A stretch of 64,000 bases of DNA from Spirochaetota bacterium (GTDB taxonomy: Bacteria; Spirochaetota; UBA4802; UBA5368): the NCBI GenBank assembly GCA_004297825.1, contig SCSX01000079.1, positions 62,001-126,000 of the forward strand. The letters are read 5' to 3'. Of the stretch, positions 1 to 8,861 are shown piece by piece; within the stretch, counting starts at the first letter, position 1; each line of letters begins with the position of its first letter. Position numbers and translations under genes: made by a program. The notes under the pieces were generated by a model. The model saw only the letters and a list, made by a program, of their open reading frames with translations, made no database searches and was not told where the DNA came from.

Positions 1-2931
1 ATAGAAACCGAGCTTGCGGGGCTGCCGCGCGTCGCCGACATGCGATCACTTTCCCGGTATGGCCTCTCGCAGGTCGTGGTCTTTTTCGAGGACGGCACGG
101 ATGTCTACCGTGCACGCCAGCTCGTCGCTGAGCGACTTCAAAGCGTACGTGAAGCGCTTCCCGGCAACCTCAGTCCCGAGCTTGGCCCCATCAGCACCGG
201 CCTGGGTGAGGTGCTCATCTACACGGTAAAGGCGAAAAAAGGTTCATCGCTCGAGAGGAAGAGCGAGCGTGAGCGCCTTACCTATCTTCGCACCGTGCAG
301 GATTTCATCATCCGGCCCTATCTTAAGTCGACCATCCCCGATACCGCGGAGATCGACGCGATAGGAGGCTATAAGAAGGAGGTCCATATCGATTTTCACC
401 CGGCCAGTCTGTCGCGGTACGGCATCACGATCGATGATTTGCTTCGCAGGCTCTCTACCCTGGGGGAGAATATCGGCGGCGGCTACATCGAGAAGAAAGG
501 GAAACAGGTCATCATACGGACCGATGCCATGCTGGACAACCTTGAAATCATGAGATCGGTGCCCGTGAAGCTCATGGCCGATGGCAGGTTCGTCACGCTT
601 CGGGACATCGCGGAGGTGCGCGAGGATCACGTCCAGCGTCTCGGCGCGGCCACGTACGGCGGCAAGGAGACCGTGCTTGGCGCGGTGATCATGCTGCTGG
701 GGGCCAACAGCCGCGAAGTGGCCAGGAACGCCGAGCATGCGCTCACTGAGATATCGCTCCCGCCAGATGTGGAAACCGAAATTGTGTACACGCGCAGTTT
801 TCTCGTTAACGCCACCATCCAGACCGTGGGTGAAAATCTTGCAATGGGCGCGGCCCTTGTCGTGGTGGTGCTGCTCTTCATTCTCGGCAATGTGCGGGCC
901 GCGATTTTCGTATCGTTCGCCATTCCGCTTTCAATGCTCGCCGCGGCTGTCGGCATGAATTTTTTCGGTATATCGGCAAACCTCATGAGCCTGGGGGCGG
1001 TGGATTTCGGACTCCTGGTGGACGGCTCCGTGGTGCTCATTGAGAACTATCTGCGCCGCCGGGAAGAGCAGGCGAGGAGCGGCGCGGCGATCACTTCTTC
1101 CGGAAAACTTTCACTGCTTGCGGATTCGTGCGCTGAGGTCGCCAAACCGGTCATATTCGGTCTCGTTATCATCATGGTCGTCTATGTGCCCATTCTTACC
1201 CTGGAAGGCGTCGAGGGCAAGATGTTCCGCCCCATGGCACTCACCGTGCTCATGGCACTTGGCGCAAGCCTCATCGTGGCGCTTGTCCTCATGCCGGTCA
1301 TGGCCCATTACGCGGCTCGCGGCGGGAACCATGCGGAATCCGATCCCTTCCTTTTCCGGCTCATCCGTCGCGCCTATTATCCCGTGCTTGATTTCAGCCT
1401 GCGCCGCCGGGCCCCGCTGGTTTCCGCGGCGCTCGTGATCGTTATTGCATCGGGCGCTGTTTTTTACCGCACCGGCTCGGATTTTGTTCCGTCGCTCGAT
1501 GAAGGTGACATGAGCATCGCCTTTGTGCGCGAATACAGCATAGGGATCGAGGAGGCACTGCGTCAGCAGGCGATCTGTGAGAAAATCATCGGCAGCTTTC
1601 CCGAGGTCGATCGTGTATTCGCCCAGATCGGCTCGTCGGAATCTTCCACTGACCCCATGAACATCAATATGGCCGATACCTTCGTGATCCTTAAGCACGA
1701 CCGCGGCGCATGGCCGAAAATCAACGGGAAACGGCGGACCAAGCGCGAGCTTTTCGAGGTCATCAGGAGCGAAATCGAAAAGAAGGTACCGGGACAGGAA
1801 ATATTTTTCTCGCAGCCCATCGAGCTGAGGTTCAATGAAATACTGGAAGGCAGCCGCGCCGATGTAACGCTGCGCATTTACGGAAAAGACCTGAATACCC
1901 TGAGCGATCTTGTCGAGCAGGCGGAAGAGATTCTGCGCCCGATTCCCGGTTCCAGCGAGGTAGAGAACGATCCCATCACGGCGCTTCGGAAAAGTCCCAT
2001 GTTCACGATCAGGCTCAATTACGCGAAAATGAACAATTACGGCGTGGGACTGCAGGAGTTAAACGAGACCATAGAGACCGCCATGGGCGGCCGCCGCATC
2101 GGCAGCTACTACGAGTATGACTGGCGCTTCCCGGTGGTGCTTCGCATGAGCGAAGAGCATCGCAACGATTTTCGCACAATGGCGGCGATACCGGTGCCGC
2201 TCGCCGACGGCGGCACGGTACCCCTGCACGATCTTACCGAGATCGGCGAGATCGAAAGGGTCGCGAACATCGCCCGGCATCGATCAATGCGCTACTCAGC
2301 GGTATCCATATTCCTGGGCGACCGGGACATTGCCGGTTACGTGGCCGAGGCGAAAGAGGAAATAGCAAAGAAGCTCAAGCTCCCCGAAGGATATTATATC
2401 TACTGGGGGGGGAAATTTAAAAACCTCGAGCGTGCACGCGCTCGCCTTTTCATTATGGTGCCGCTCGTGCTCTTCGCGATCTTCATACTCGTGCTGCGGA
2501 GCGTGGGGAGCTTCCGGCAGGCCCTGCTCGTATATACGAGCATCCCATTCGCGATATCCGGCGGCGTCTTCGCCCTGGCGGTGCGCGACCTTAATTTCAG
2601 CATATCCGCCGCGGTAGGGTTTATCGCGGTACTCGGCATTGCGATATTGAACGGCCTTGTCATGGTCACGTTCATTAATCAGCTCAGGGAAAAGGGTGAG
2701 ACCTTGAGGATGGCGGTCTTCAGCGGCGCACATAAGCGGCTCCGGCCGGTGGTAATGACCGCGCTCGTCGCGACGCTGGGATTCCTGCCCATGGCACTCA
2801 ATACCGGCATGGGGGCGGAGATTCAACGGCCCATCGCCACGGTCGTCATCGGGGGTCTCATCACCTCGACAATCCTGACGCTCGTGCTTTTGCCTACACT
2901 CTATCTTTGGATCAACAAGGAGACAAATTAA
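1..2931 (+). CDS. Heavy-metal efflux RND transporter, CzcA/CusA type (5'-truncated by window edge)
   Basis: Inner-membrane proton-driven pump subunit of a tripartite efflux system. The reading frame is open from base 1, so the N-terminus lies outside the window; 976 residues are visible and family members are about 1020-1050 aa, so roughly 50-75 residues are missing. The opening segment RYGLSQVVVFFEDGTDVY is typical of the HME-RND branch. The TM4 motif AVDFGLLVDGSVVLIEN carries the acidic residues used for proton relay in the heavy-metal subfamily. The two halves each show a periplasmic porter region and clustered TM helices, and the last helices end at the C-terminus. The periplasmic adaptor and outer-membrane partners are not downstream, so they are probably upstream of the window. 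The family is secure; the metal is not known. Confidence 0.93.
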   Translation: METELAGLPRVADMRSLSRYGLSQVVVFFEDGTDVYRARQLVAERLQSVREALPGNLSPELGPISTGLGEVLIYTVKAKKGSSLERKSERERLTYLRTVQDFIIRPYLKSTIPDTAEIDAIGGYKKEVHIDFHPASLSRYGITIDDLLRRLSTLGENIGGGYIEKKGKQVIIRTDAMLDNLEIMRSVPVKLMADGRFVTLRDIAEVREDHVQRLGAATYGGKETVLGAVIMLLGANSREVARNAEHALTEISLPPDVETEIVYTRSFLVNATIQTVGENLAMGAALVVVVLLFILGNVRAAIFVSFAIPLSMLAAAVGMNFFGISANLMSLGAVDFGLLVDGSVVLIENYLRRREEQARSGAAITSSGKLSLLADSCAEVAKPVIFGLVIIMVVYVPILTLEGVEGKMFRPMALTVLMALGASLIVALVLMPVMAHYAARGGNHAESDPFLFRLIRRAYYPVLDFSLRRRAPLVSAALVIVIASGAVFYRTGSDFVPSLDEGDMSIAFVREYSIGIEEALRQQAICEKIIGSFPEVDRVFAQIGSSESSTDPMNINMADTFVILKHDRGAWPKINGKRRTKRELFEVIRSEIEKKVPGQEIFFSQPIELRFNEILEGSRADVTLRIYGKDLNTLSDLVEQAEEILRPIPGSSEVENDPITALRKSPMFTIRLNYAKMNNYGVGLQELNETIETAMGGRRIGSYYEYDWRFPVVLRMSEEHRNDFRTMAAIPVPLADGGTVPLHDLTEIGEIERVANIARHRSMRYSAVSIFLGDRDIAGYVAEAKEEIAKKLKLPEGYYIYWGGKFKNLERARARLFIMVPLVLFAIFILVLRSVGSFRQALLVYTSIPFAISGGVFALAVRDLNFSISAAVGFIAVLGIAILNGLVMVTFINQLREKGETLRMAVFSGAHKRLRPVVMTALVATLGFLPMALNTGMGAEIQRPIATVVIGGLITSTILTLVLLPTLYLWINKETN

Positions 2932-3017
2932 TGGAAACGATATTAGTGGATATGCATGGCGATTCGTACCGCGCGCATGTGTGCCGGACCAGGCGATACC
3001 TTCCGGGACTTTATTGA
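2931..3017 (+). CDS. Possible 28-aa ORF overlapping the RND stop codon
   Basis: An ATG overlaps the pump stop (TAATG) and opens a short frame, METILVDMHGD... ending RYLPGLY, that stops just before the lipoprotein gene. The overlap is the type used for translational coupling. The length, lack of a recognisable domain and a Cys/His-poor sequence make a chance ORF or decayed remnant equally likely. Confidence 0.2.
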   Translation: METILVDMHGDSYRAHVCRTRRYLPGLY

Positions 3018-3027
3018 GGGGGCAGTC

Positions 3028-3621
3028 ATGAAATCATTGTTGGTATTGGTAATCATGTCCGCATGTGTCATGTGCTCGAGCGCATCGCGGGTTATTCAAC
3101 GCACGCTCCAGGAAGACGCGACTGGTGTATTTACGGAACGGGAAGCGCATGATGCGCTGCCATCGGGGAAATCACTCCTTTCCCTCAAGGCCTCGTTCAA
3201 GACGCATGCACCCGGGTATTACTTCCTTGAATCGGATACATCCCCGCATGGGAAGCCCGTATACCGCATCCTCGTGAGTATTGACGGTCAATCCGTAGTA
3301 TGGAAGATCGAAGGAAAGCCGGAATCGACGCCGACCCGCGATGGTGAGGGGAACCTGATCTCCGAACCGGAAGCGGGGGAGGGATTTCGCTATATACTCG
3401 AAAAAAGCGTAATCCTGGCACCCGGAAGGCATCGCATTTTCTTTTCGCTCCCGGATGAGGACTACTACCAGGAGTTCACTATTAACGTCTCTCCGGGGGG
3501 TGTGAATATTGTCGAGTTAAAACCGATCTACAAGTTTACCCCCCGCTCTCACCGCCGTTCCTTCGCAGGAGATGTGAATCATTTCCAGGTGTTCTTTAAT
3601 ACGCCTGAGGTCATTGAATGA
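3028..3621 (+). CDS. Putative lipoprotein of unknown function
   Basis: 197-residue protein. The ATG at 3028 is preferred over an upstream in-frame start because it follows a GAGGGGG ribosome site and begins a clean signal peptide (MKSLLVLVIMSAC). Cys13 or Cys16 could be lipidated. The mature part is beta-rich, with a segment around residues 110-160 (YILEKSVILAPGRHRIFFSL, then ...FTINVSPGGVNIVEL) that reads like a PEGA-type or Ig-like sandwich sheet. It lies close behind the RND pump gene on the same strand and may be co-transcribed. I recognise no named family, so the role is unknown. Confidence 0.7.
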   Translation: MKSLLVLVIMSACVMCSSASRVIQRTLQEDATGVFTEREAHDALPSGKSLLSLKASFKTHAPGYYFLESDTSPHGKPVYRILVSIDGQSVVWKIEGKPESTPTRDGEGNLISEPEAGEGFRYILEKSVILAPGRHRIFFSLPDEDYYQEFTINVSPGGVNIVELKPIYKFTPRSHRRSFAGDVNHFQVFFNTPEVIE

Positions 3622-3650
3622 AGCGCCCCCGGCAAATCATGAAATCCGTC

Positions 3651-3678
3651 TTGAACTATTCGCCCCCATGACTATTAA
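3651..3678 (+). promoter_or_regulatory. Possible sigma-70 promoter for the GH13 gene
   Basis: TTGAAC, 16-base spacer, TATTAA, located about 70 bases upstream of the GH13 start in the only gap before that gene. Confidence 0.35.
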
Positions 3679-3747
3679 GTAGTAAAGGGCATAAATGCAC
3701 CATTCCAATCCTGCCGATCCGCAACGAGGCTAACAGGAGAAAGTCCC

Positions 3748-5424
3748 TTGAAAAAACCGCATCCCCCCACGAAAAGCAAACCTGTTAAAAAACAAACTCC
3801 CCTGCGCCGCTGGTGGCAGGAGACTTCCATCTACCAGATCTACCCCCGGTCATTCTTTGACTCCAACGGCGACGGGATTGGCGATATCCCGGGTATCATC
3901 GCGAAGCTGGACTACATCAGGGACCTTGGCTTTGAAACGATCTGGCTCTCTCCCCCCTATAAAAGCCCCCAGCGGGACTTCGGCTACGACATCGCCGACT
4001 ACCGTGACGTGGCGCCCGAATACGGCACGCTCGACGACGCCCTGCGCCTCATCAGGGAGGTTCATAAAAGGGGGATGCGCATCATCTTCGATATGATACT
4101 GAATCACACCTCCGACGAGCATCCCTGGTTCGTGGAATCACGGTCGAGCAGGGACAACCCGAAGCGGAACTGGTATATTTGGCGCGACGGGAGGGGGAGC
4201 GGGCCGCCCAACAACTGGAAGGCCATGGTGGGCGGCTCCGGCTGGGTGTACGATGAAAAAACCGGCCAGTGGTATTTCCACAACTATCTTCCCTTCCAGC
4301 CGGACCTGAATTTCCGGAATCCGGAAGTGAAGAAGGCGATGTTCGACGTGGTGCGCTTCTGGCTCGATCGCGGCGTCGACGGGTTCAGGCTCGACATATT
4401 TCACGCGATATTCAAAGACGACCAATTCCGCGACAATCCCTTCTCCTTCAAGTACCTTCCCGGCGGCGACTCGGAGAACAGCTTTTTCCAGGAATACAAA
4501 TACACCCTGCACCGGCCCGAGGTCTTCGAACTGGCCAGGGAGGTGCGTTCCCTCCTGGATACGTATAAGCCGGAGAGGTTCGCGATCGGCGAGGTCTTCG
4601 GCAAGGACAAGGTGAAGAAGTACCTGGGGGAAAACCAGGACGGGTTGAACCTGATATTGATGTTCGAAGTCATGGAGATGAAAAAGGCGTCTGCCGCGGC
4701 GCTGAGGCACATTATAGAAGAGTATGAAAGGACCTATCCCGACCCCATGGTGCCGTCATACGGTCTTGGGAACCACGACAGGCGGCGTGTCATGTCCAGG
4801 ATTGGGGGAAGCGCGGGCATCGCGAAAATACTGGCGCTTTTTCAATACACCGCCAGGGGAATCCCCATCACCTATTACGGCGACGAGATCGGCATTCCGG
4901 ACGGCGATCTGCCCCACCGGGGGGCGAAGGATTCCCAGGCGCATGCGTACTGGTGGGTCCCCGCGGGTCTTGCGAGGCTTCTCAATCTCTATATAAACAG
5001 GGACGGCTGCCGGACGCCCATGCAGTGGGACGGAACCGCACATGCCGGATTCACGAAAGGCCGGGAGCCATGGCTTCCGGTGCATAAGGATTACAAAACC
5101 CTGAACGTCCAGGCGCAAACGGCCGACGAGTTTTCGCTCTACAATATTCATAAAGGACTTCTGAAGCTGCGAAAGGAATGGCTTCCCCTGCGGCGCGGAT
5201 CCATCGCTATCGTCGAACCGGTACCCAGGGATGATTCCATCCTCGCGTATACCCGGGAAAGCGAAGGGCAGCGCGTCCTTGTTATAATGAACATCGCGAA
5301 GAAGAAAAAGCTCGTTACGCTGCCGGTGTTATCGGCCCGGATGCTGATGAAAACCGAGGAAGTGATTTCCCTGGACGGGAATACGATCACCCTTGCGCCG
5401 TATTCCGGTGCGGTCCTGGCCTGA
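3748..5424 (+). CDS. GH13 alpha-glucosidase / oligo-1,6-glucosidase-like enzyme
   Basis: 558-aa cytoplasmic glycoside hydrolase of family 13 with the (beta/alpha)8 barrel. It opens with the family signature YQIYPRSFFDSNGDGIGDIP, whose DxNxDG loop binds Ca in relatives. Catalytic residues are readable: nucleophile Asp216 in GFRLDIFHA, acid/base Glu282 in AIGEVF, and Asp344 in GNHD. A small C-terminal beta domain follows (about 480-558). The start is TTG, chosen for the AGGAGA site 8-13 bases upstream and the lack of an earlier in-frame ATG. There is no signal peptide. The enzyme probably hydrolyses or transglycosylates short alpha-glucosides; the exact linkage (alpha-1,4, alpha-1,6, sucrose or trehalose) cannot be read from sequence alone. 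Confidence 0.92.
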   Translation: MKKPHPPTKSKPVKKQTPLRRWWQETSIYQIYPRSFFDSNGDGIGDIPGIIAKLDYIRDLGFETIWLSPPYKSPQRDFGYDIADYRDVAPEYGTLDDALRLIREVHKRGMRIIFDMILNHTSDEHPWFVESRSSRDNPKRNWYIWRDGRGSGPPNNWKAMVGGSGWVYDEKTGQWYFHNYLPFQPDLNFRNPEVKKAMFDVVRFWLDRGVDGFRLDIFHAIFKDDQFRDNPFSFKYLPGGDSENSFFQEYKYTLHRPEVFELAREVRSLLDTYKPERFAIGEVFGKDKVKKYLGENQDGLNLILMFEVMEMKKASAAALRHIIEEYERTYPDPMVPSYGLGNHDRRRVMSRIGGSAGIAKILALFQYTARGIPITYYGDEIGIPDGDLPHRGAKDSQAHAYWWVPAGLARLLNLYINRDGCRTPMQWDGTAHAGFTKGREPWLPVHKDYKTLNVQAQTADEFSLYNIHKGLLKLRKEWLPLRRGSIAIVEPVPRDDSILAYTRESEGQRVLVIMNIAKKKKLVTLPVLSARMLMKTEEVISLDGNTITLAPYSGAVLA

Positions 5425-5436
5425 GCATAAATCGAA

Positions 5437-5483
5437 ACACTAAGGACCGGGAGATGTGGAGAGGGAAGGGATGAGGGGATAAA
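5437..5483 (+). repeat. Dispersed purine-rich intergenic repeat, copy A
   Basis: The segment TAAGGACCGGGAGATGTGGA and the following GAGGGAAGGGATGAGGGGAT match copy B (18581-18626) almost base for base. It starts 12 bases after the GH13 stop. Confidence 0.6.
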
Positions 5484-5668
5484 GGCGGGCTGCATTAATT
5501 ACCCCGTCAGAACCGCGAAATGCTTGACGTATGCCCCGTCAGCGTTTTGATTATGTTCTGAACCGCTCGGGCCGGGTAGGTTTGCCATTGTATGGGACCA
5601 CCCCAACGAGGCCGGTCCGGCCCGTTCATCCGGAACTATGGAATAATAACTCGCACGTGGGGGAAGTC

Positions 5669-6823
5669 ATGTCATTCAAGAAGATCCTTATCACATTGCT
5701 ATGCGTCTCGATCCTGCCGCTCGCCGTATTCTGCGGGGGCAAGAAAGGCGACACCATCAAGATAGGCGCGATATTCGCGATCACGGGCCCCGCGTCTTTC
5801 CTGGGGGCGCCGGAGGAGAAAACGGCCCGCATGATGGTCGACGAGATCAACAAGGCGGGGGGCATAGACGGGCGCAACCTGGAGCTCGTCATCAAGGACT
5901 CCGCGGGAAGCCCCGAGAAGGCGATCTCGTTCGCCAAGCAGCTTATTGAAGAAGAAAAGGTGTTCGCCATCATAGGGCCCTCCACGAGCGGCGAGACCAT
6001 GAAGATCAAGTCGATCTGCGAAGAGGGTAAGACGATCCTCATCTCCTGCGCTGCGGCCGAGGTTATCGTGAACCCGGTGTCGAAGTACGTCTTCAAGGTC
6101 GCCCAGAACGACAGCGACGCTGCGCAGATGATCTGCGACGTCATGAAGAAGAAGGGTATCACGGGCATAGGGCTCGTTTCCAGCAACGACGGCTATGGCG
6201 CCGCCGGCAAGGATCAGATGGAAAAGGTCGCGGCCCGCAACGGCATCAAGGTTCTGATTAACGAGGTGTACGACAAGAAGGACACAGACCTTTCGGGCGT
6301 GCTGACCAAGGTAAAGGCGATGAACGTGCAGGCGGTCGTGAACTGGTCCATCGTCCCCGCGCAGTCGATCATCCCCAAGAACATGAAGCAGCTCAACATG
6401 ACCATGCCGCTCTTCCAGAGCAGCGGGTTCGGGAACATCAAGTACGCCAAGGAAGCCGGCGCGGCGGGAGAGGGGATCATCTTCCCCTGCGGCCGCCTGC
6501 TCATCGCGGCGGCGCTGCCGGACAAAAATCCGCAGAAGGCAGTGCTCATGAAGTACAAGAAAGACTACGAATCCAAGTATAACGAGGACGCCAGCACCTT
6601 TGGCGGCCACGCGTATGACTCCATCCTGGTGCTCGCCGAGGCGATCAAGAAGTCAGGCGCGGACAGGGAAAAGGCGCGCGATGCGCTCGAGAATTTGACG
6701 AACGTGCCGGGCATCGCGGGCGTGTTCAACTTCTCGGCCAGGGATCACCTGGGGCTTGACATCAAGGCGTTCGAGATGCTCACGGTGAAAGACGGCAAGT
6801 TCGTACCGTACGAACAGAAATAA
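5669..6823 (+). CDS. Branched-chain/aromatic acid ABC transporter substrate-binding lipoprotein (LivK-like)
   Basis: 384-aa periplasmic binding protein of the Leu/Ile/Val (type I fold) family. The ATG at 5669 follows TGGGGGA and starts a signal peptide ending in a lipobox-like LAVFC, so Cys22 is probably lipidated. Phe at -1 is unusual for enterobacteria but tolerated in spirochaetes. The mature protein starts KIGAIFAITGPASFLG, the normal family opening, and keeps the GPSTSGETM hinge/ligand loop. It is the first gene of an operon with two permeases, two ATPases and a phenylacetate-CoA-ligase-like gene. That context suggests an aromatic acid rather than an amino acid as cargo. A 20-base perfect palindrome separates it from livH and may let it be made in excess of the membrane subunits. 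Confidence 0.92.
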   Translation: MSFKKILITLLCVSILPLAVFCGGKKGDTIKIGAIFAITGPASFLGAPEEKTARMMVDEINKAGGIDGRNLELVIKDSAGSPEKAISFAKQLIEEEKVFAIIGPSTSGETMKIKSICEEGKTILISCAAAEVIVNPVSKYVFKVAQNDSDAAQMICDVMKKKGITGIGLVSSNDGYGAAGKDQMEKVAARNGIKVLINEVYDKKDTDLSGVLTKVKAMNVQAVVNWSIVPAQSIIPKNMKQLNMTMPLFQSSGFGNIKYAKEAGAAGEGIIFPCGRLLIAAALPDKNPQKAVLMKYKKDYESKYNEDASTFGGHAYDSILVLAEAIKKSGADREKARDALENLTNVPGIAGVFNFSARDHLGLDIKAFEMLTVKDGKFVPYEQK

Positions 6824-6836
6824 TCGTCCGCGTAGA

Positions 6837-6856
6837 GCGGCGCCGCGCGGCGCCGC
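6837..6856. terminator. GC palindrome between binding protein and permease genes
   Basis: GCGGCGCCGCGCGGCGCCGC is a perfect 20-base palindrome lying 13 bases after the binding-protein stop. No T-run follows, so it is more likely an mRNA-stabilising or attenuating stem than a full terminator. Confidence 0.5.
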
Positions 6857-6876
6857 CTGTGCGCGCGCGGCCCGCC

Positions 6877-7767
6877 ATGCCATTCGATCAACTTCTCCAA
6901 TATGCCCTGTCCGGCGTCACCAATGGCAGCATCTACGCCATCGTGGCGATAGGTTTCAACATCATCTATAACACCACGGGCATCATCAACTTCGCGCAGG
7001 GCGAGTTCCTCATGCTGGGCGGGATGACCGCGATTTCGCTTTCCGCCTTCATGCCGCTTCCCCTGGCCATACTCGCGGCCGTGATAATCACCTCGTGTAT
7101 CGGCGCCCTCATCGACTTTTTCTTTATCCGCAGGCTTAAGAGTCCCACCGTGCTCAACATGATCATCGTCACCATTGGCCTCTCCATCGTGATCCGGGAG
7201 ATCGCGCTTCACGTCTGGGACGAGAAGGTACGCTCGCTCCCGTATTTCACCGGGAACGAGGTCACCTCGATCAATCTCCTGGGCGCGTATATTTCGCCGC
7301 AAGTGCTCTGGGTGCTGGGCATCTCCGCCGTGACCGTCGTCTTCCTGGGATTCTTCTTTAAATTCACGCTCACCGGACGGTCCATGCGCGCGTGCGCGTC
7401 CAACATGACGGCGGCGCGCCTGTGCGGGATCAACACCGGGGCCATGGTGACGGTCTCGTTCATGCTGAGCGCCGCGATCGGCGCGCTCGCGGGATGCGCG
7501 ATCTCTCCCATCACGCAGACGCAGTACGACTGCGGGACCTCGCTCGCGATCAAGGGGTTCACGGTGGCGATACTCGGGGGACTGGGAAACAGCACGGGGG
7601 CGGTGATAGGCGGGATGGTGGTGGGCATGCTCGAGGCGTTCAGCATCAGCGTGCTTCCCCTGGCGTACAAGGACGCGATCTCCATCGCGATACTCCTCCT
7701 CATACTCTTTGCGAAGCCGAGCGGTCTCCTGGGCAAAAAGGAAGCCGCGGGGCTCAAGGAATTCTGA
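6877..7767 (+). CDS. livH: ABC transporter inner-membrane permease, LivH type
   Basis: 296-residue integral membrane protein. The N-terminal segment LLQYALSGVTNGSIYAIVAI and the following GFNIIYNTTGIINFAQGEFLM are hallmarks of LivH; about eight TM helices are visible. It pairs with LivM to form the translocation pore for the lipoprotein's ligand. I start at ATG 6877 (MPFDQLLQY), which matches LivH N-termini, rather than GTG 6859, which lies next to the palindrome; no strong ribosome site marks either. The stop overlaps the livM start (TGATG), so translation is coupled. Confidence 0.92.
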   Translation: MPFDQLLQYALSGVTNGSIYAIVAIGFNIIYNTTGIINFAQGEFLMLGGMTAISLSAFMPLPLAILAAVIITSCIGALIDFFFIRRLKSPTVLNMIIVTIGLSIVIREIALHVWDEKVRSLPYFTGNEVTSINLLGAYISPQVLWVLGISAVTVVFLGFFFKFTLTGRSMRACASNMTAARLCGINTGAMVTVSFMLSAAIGALAGCAISPITQTQYDCGTSLAIKGFTVAILGGLGNSTGAVIGGMVVGMLEAFSISVLPLAYKDAISIAILLLILFAKPSGLLGKKEAAGLKEF

Positions 7768-8861
7768 TGCGTTTTAAAAAGCACCTCCCGGTCGCCGGGC
7801 TCGCCGCGGCCATCGTAATCTTCCAGGCCCTCACGAGCCTCCTGGGCCGGGAGTATTATCTCACGCAGCTCACGATGGCGGCGTACTACTGCCTGGTGAT
7901 CCTGGGCCTCACCGTGCTTATGGGTTACGCGGGACAGATATCCATGGGACACGCGGCCTTCTTCGCGATGGGCGGCTACACCACGGCCGTGCTCACGACG
8001 CCCGACCTTTCGACGAGCGCGCACCCGCTCGCGAGGCTGGCTATAGACCTGGGCCTCACGGTGGGGGACGTGAACGCGTTCGGCGACGGGGTACGGCACC
8101 TCTCGCCGTGGGTGTCGCTCGCGGTCGCGGTGCTCCTCACCGCGGGGGTCGCCTTTCTCATAGGCATCCCCATCCTGAAGCTCAAGGGCCATTACCTCGC
8201 GATGGCGACGCTGGGGTTCGGCATCATCGTGTACCGGATCGTGCTGGGGACCGCCCTGTTCGGAGAGGCGGACGGAATATCGGATCTCCCGCCGTTCGGC
8301 CTTGCGGGCGGACTCACGGTGAGCGGGGATCCGGGGCTGCGCGTCCAGAATTACTATATCGCGGCGTTCCTCGTGGTTGCGGGAATGGTGCTCCTGCTGA
8401 ACCTGATCGATTCGCGGGTGGGCAGGGCGCTGCGTTCCATCCACGGGAGCGAGGAGGCGGCAAACGCCATGGGTGTGGACACCTCGTGGTACAAGCTCCT
8501 GATATTCGTACTCTCCGCGGTGTTCGCGTGCGTCGCCGGGGTGTTTCTCGCCCATTTCAACGGCGGGGTGGGACCGTCCGAGGCCGAGGTGATGAAGTCC
8601 GTGACCTACGTCGCGATTGTCGCGGTCGGGGGAATGGCCAACCTGTGGGGGGCGCTCGCCATGGGGATGGTGCTCAATTACCTTTCGCTGCGCGGCTACT
8701 TCGGGAGTTACGACGAGCTCGTGTTCGGGGGGATACTCATCGTCATCATGCTCTTTTTCCCGGAGGGGCTCCTGGGCACGGAAAACCTGAAGCGTCTTAC
8801 CGGCGCTGCCGCGCGCCTGGTGCGGGGAAAGACCGCGGGCGGGAAGCATGGAATTTCTTGA
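7767..8861 (+). CDS. livM: ABC transporter inner-membrane permease, LivM type
   Basis: 364-aa second permease. The motif YAGQISMGHAAFFAMGGYTTAVL is diagnostic of LivM, and the conserved cytoplasmic coupling segment GRALRSIHGSEEAANAMG follows in the second half. The ATG overlaps the livH stop by one base. The gene overlaps livG by 14 bases at its 3' end. The C-terminus carries a short basic tail (RLVRGKTAGGKHG). Role: partner of LivH. Confidence 0.93.
   Translation: MRFKKHLPVAGLAAAIVIFQALTSLLGREYYLTQLTMAAYYCLVILGLTVLMGYAGQISMGHAAFFAMGGYTTAVLTTPDLSTSAHPLARLAIDLGLTVGDVNAFGDGVRHLSPWVSLAVAVLLTAGVAFLIGIPILKLKGHYLAMATLGFGIIVYRIVLGTALFGEADGISDLPPFGLAGGLTVSGDPGLRVQNYYIAAFLVVAGMVLLLNLIDSRVGRALRSIHGSEEAANAMGVDTSWYKLLIFVLSAVFACVAGVFLAHFNGGVGPSEAEVMKSVTYVAIVAVGGMANLWGALAMGMVLNYLSLRGYFGSYDELVFGGILIVIMLFFPEGLLGTENLKRLTGAAARLVRGKTAGGKHGIS

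Noticed and set aside
2956-3027. N-terminal extension of the lipoprotein gene from 2956
   Set aside because: The extension is not signal-like, overlaps the mini-ORF and lacks a ribosome site; the start at 3028 has both a ribosome site and a signal peptide.
5531-5668. N-terminal extension of the binding protein from 5531
   Set aside because: Would place a lipoprotein signal peptide 46 residues inside the protein; ATG 5669 is preceded by a ribosome site.
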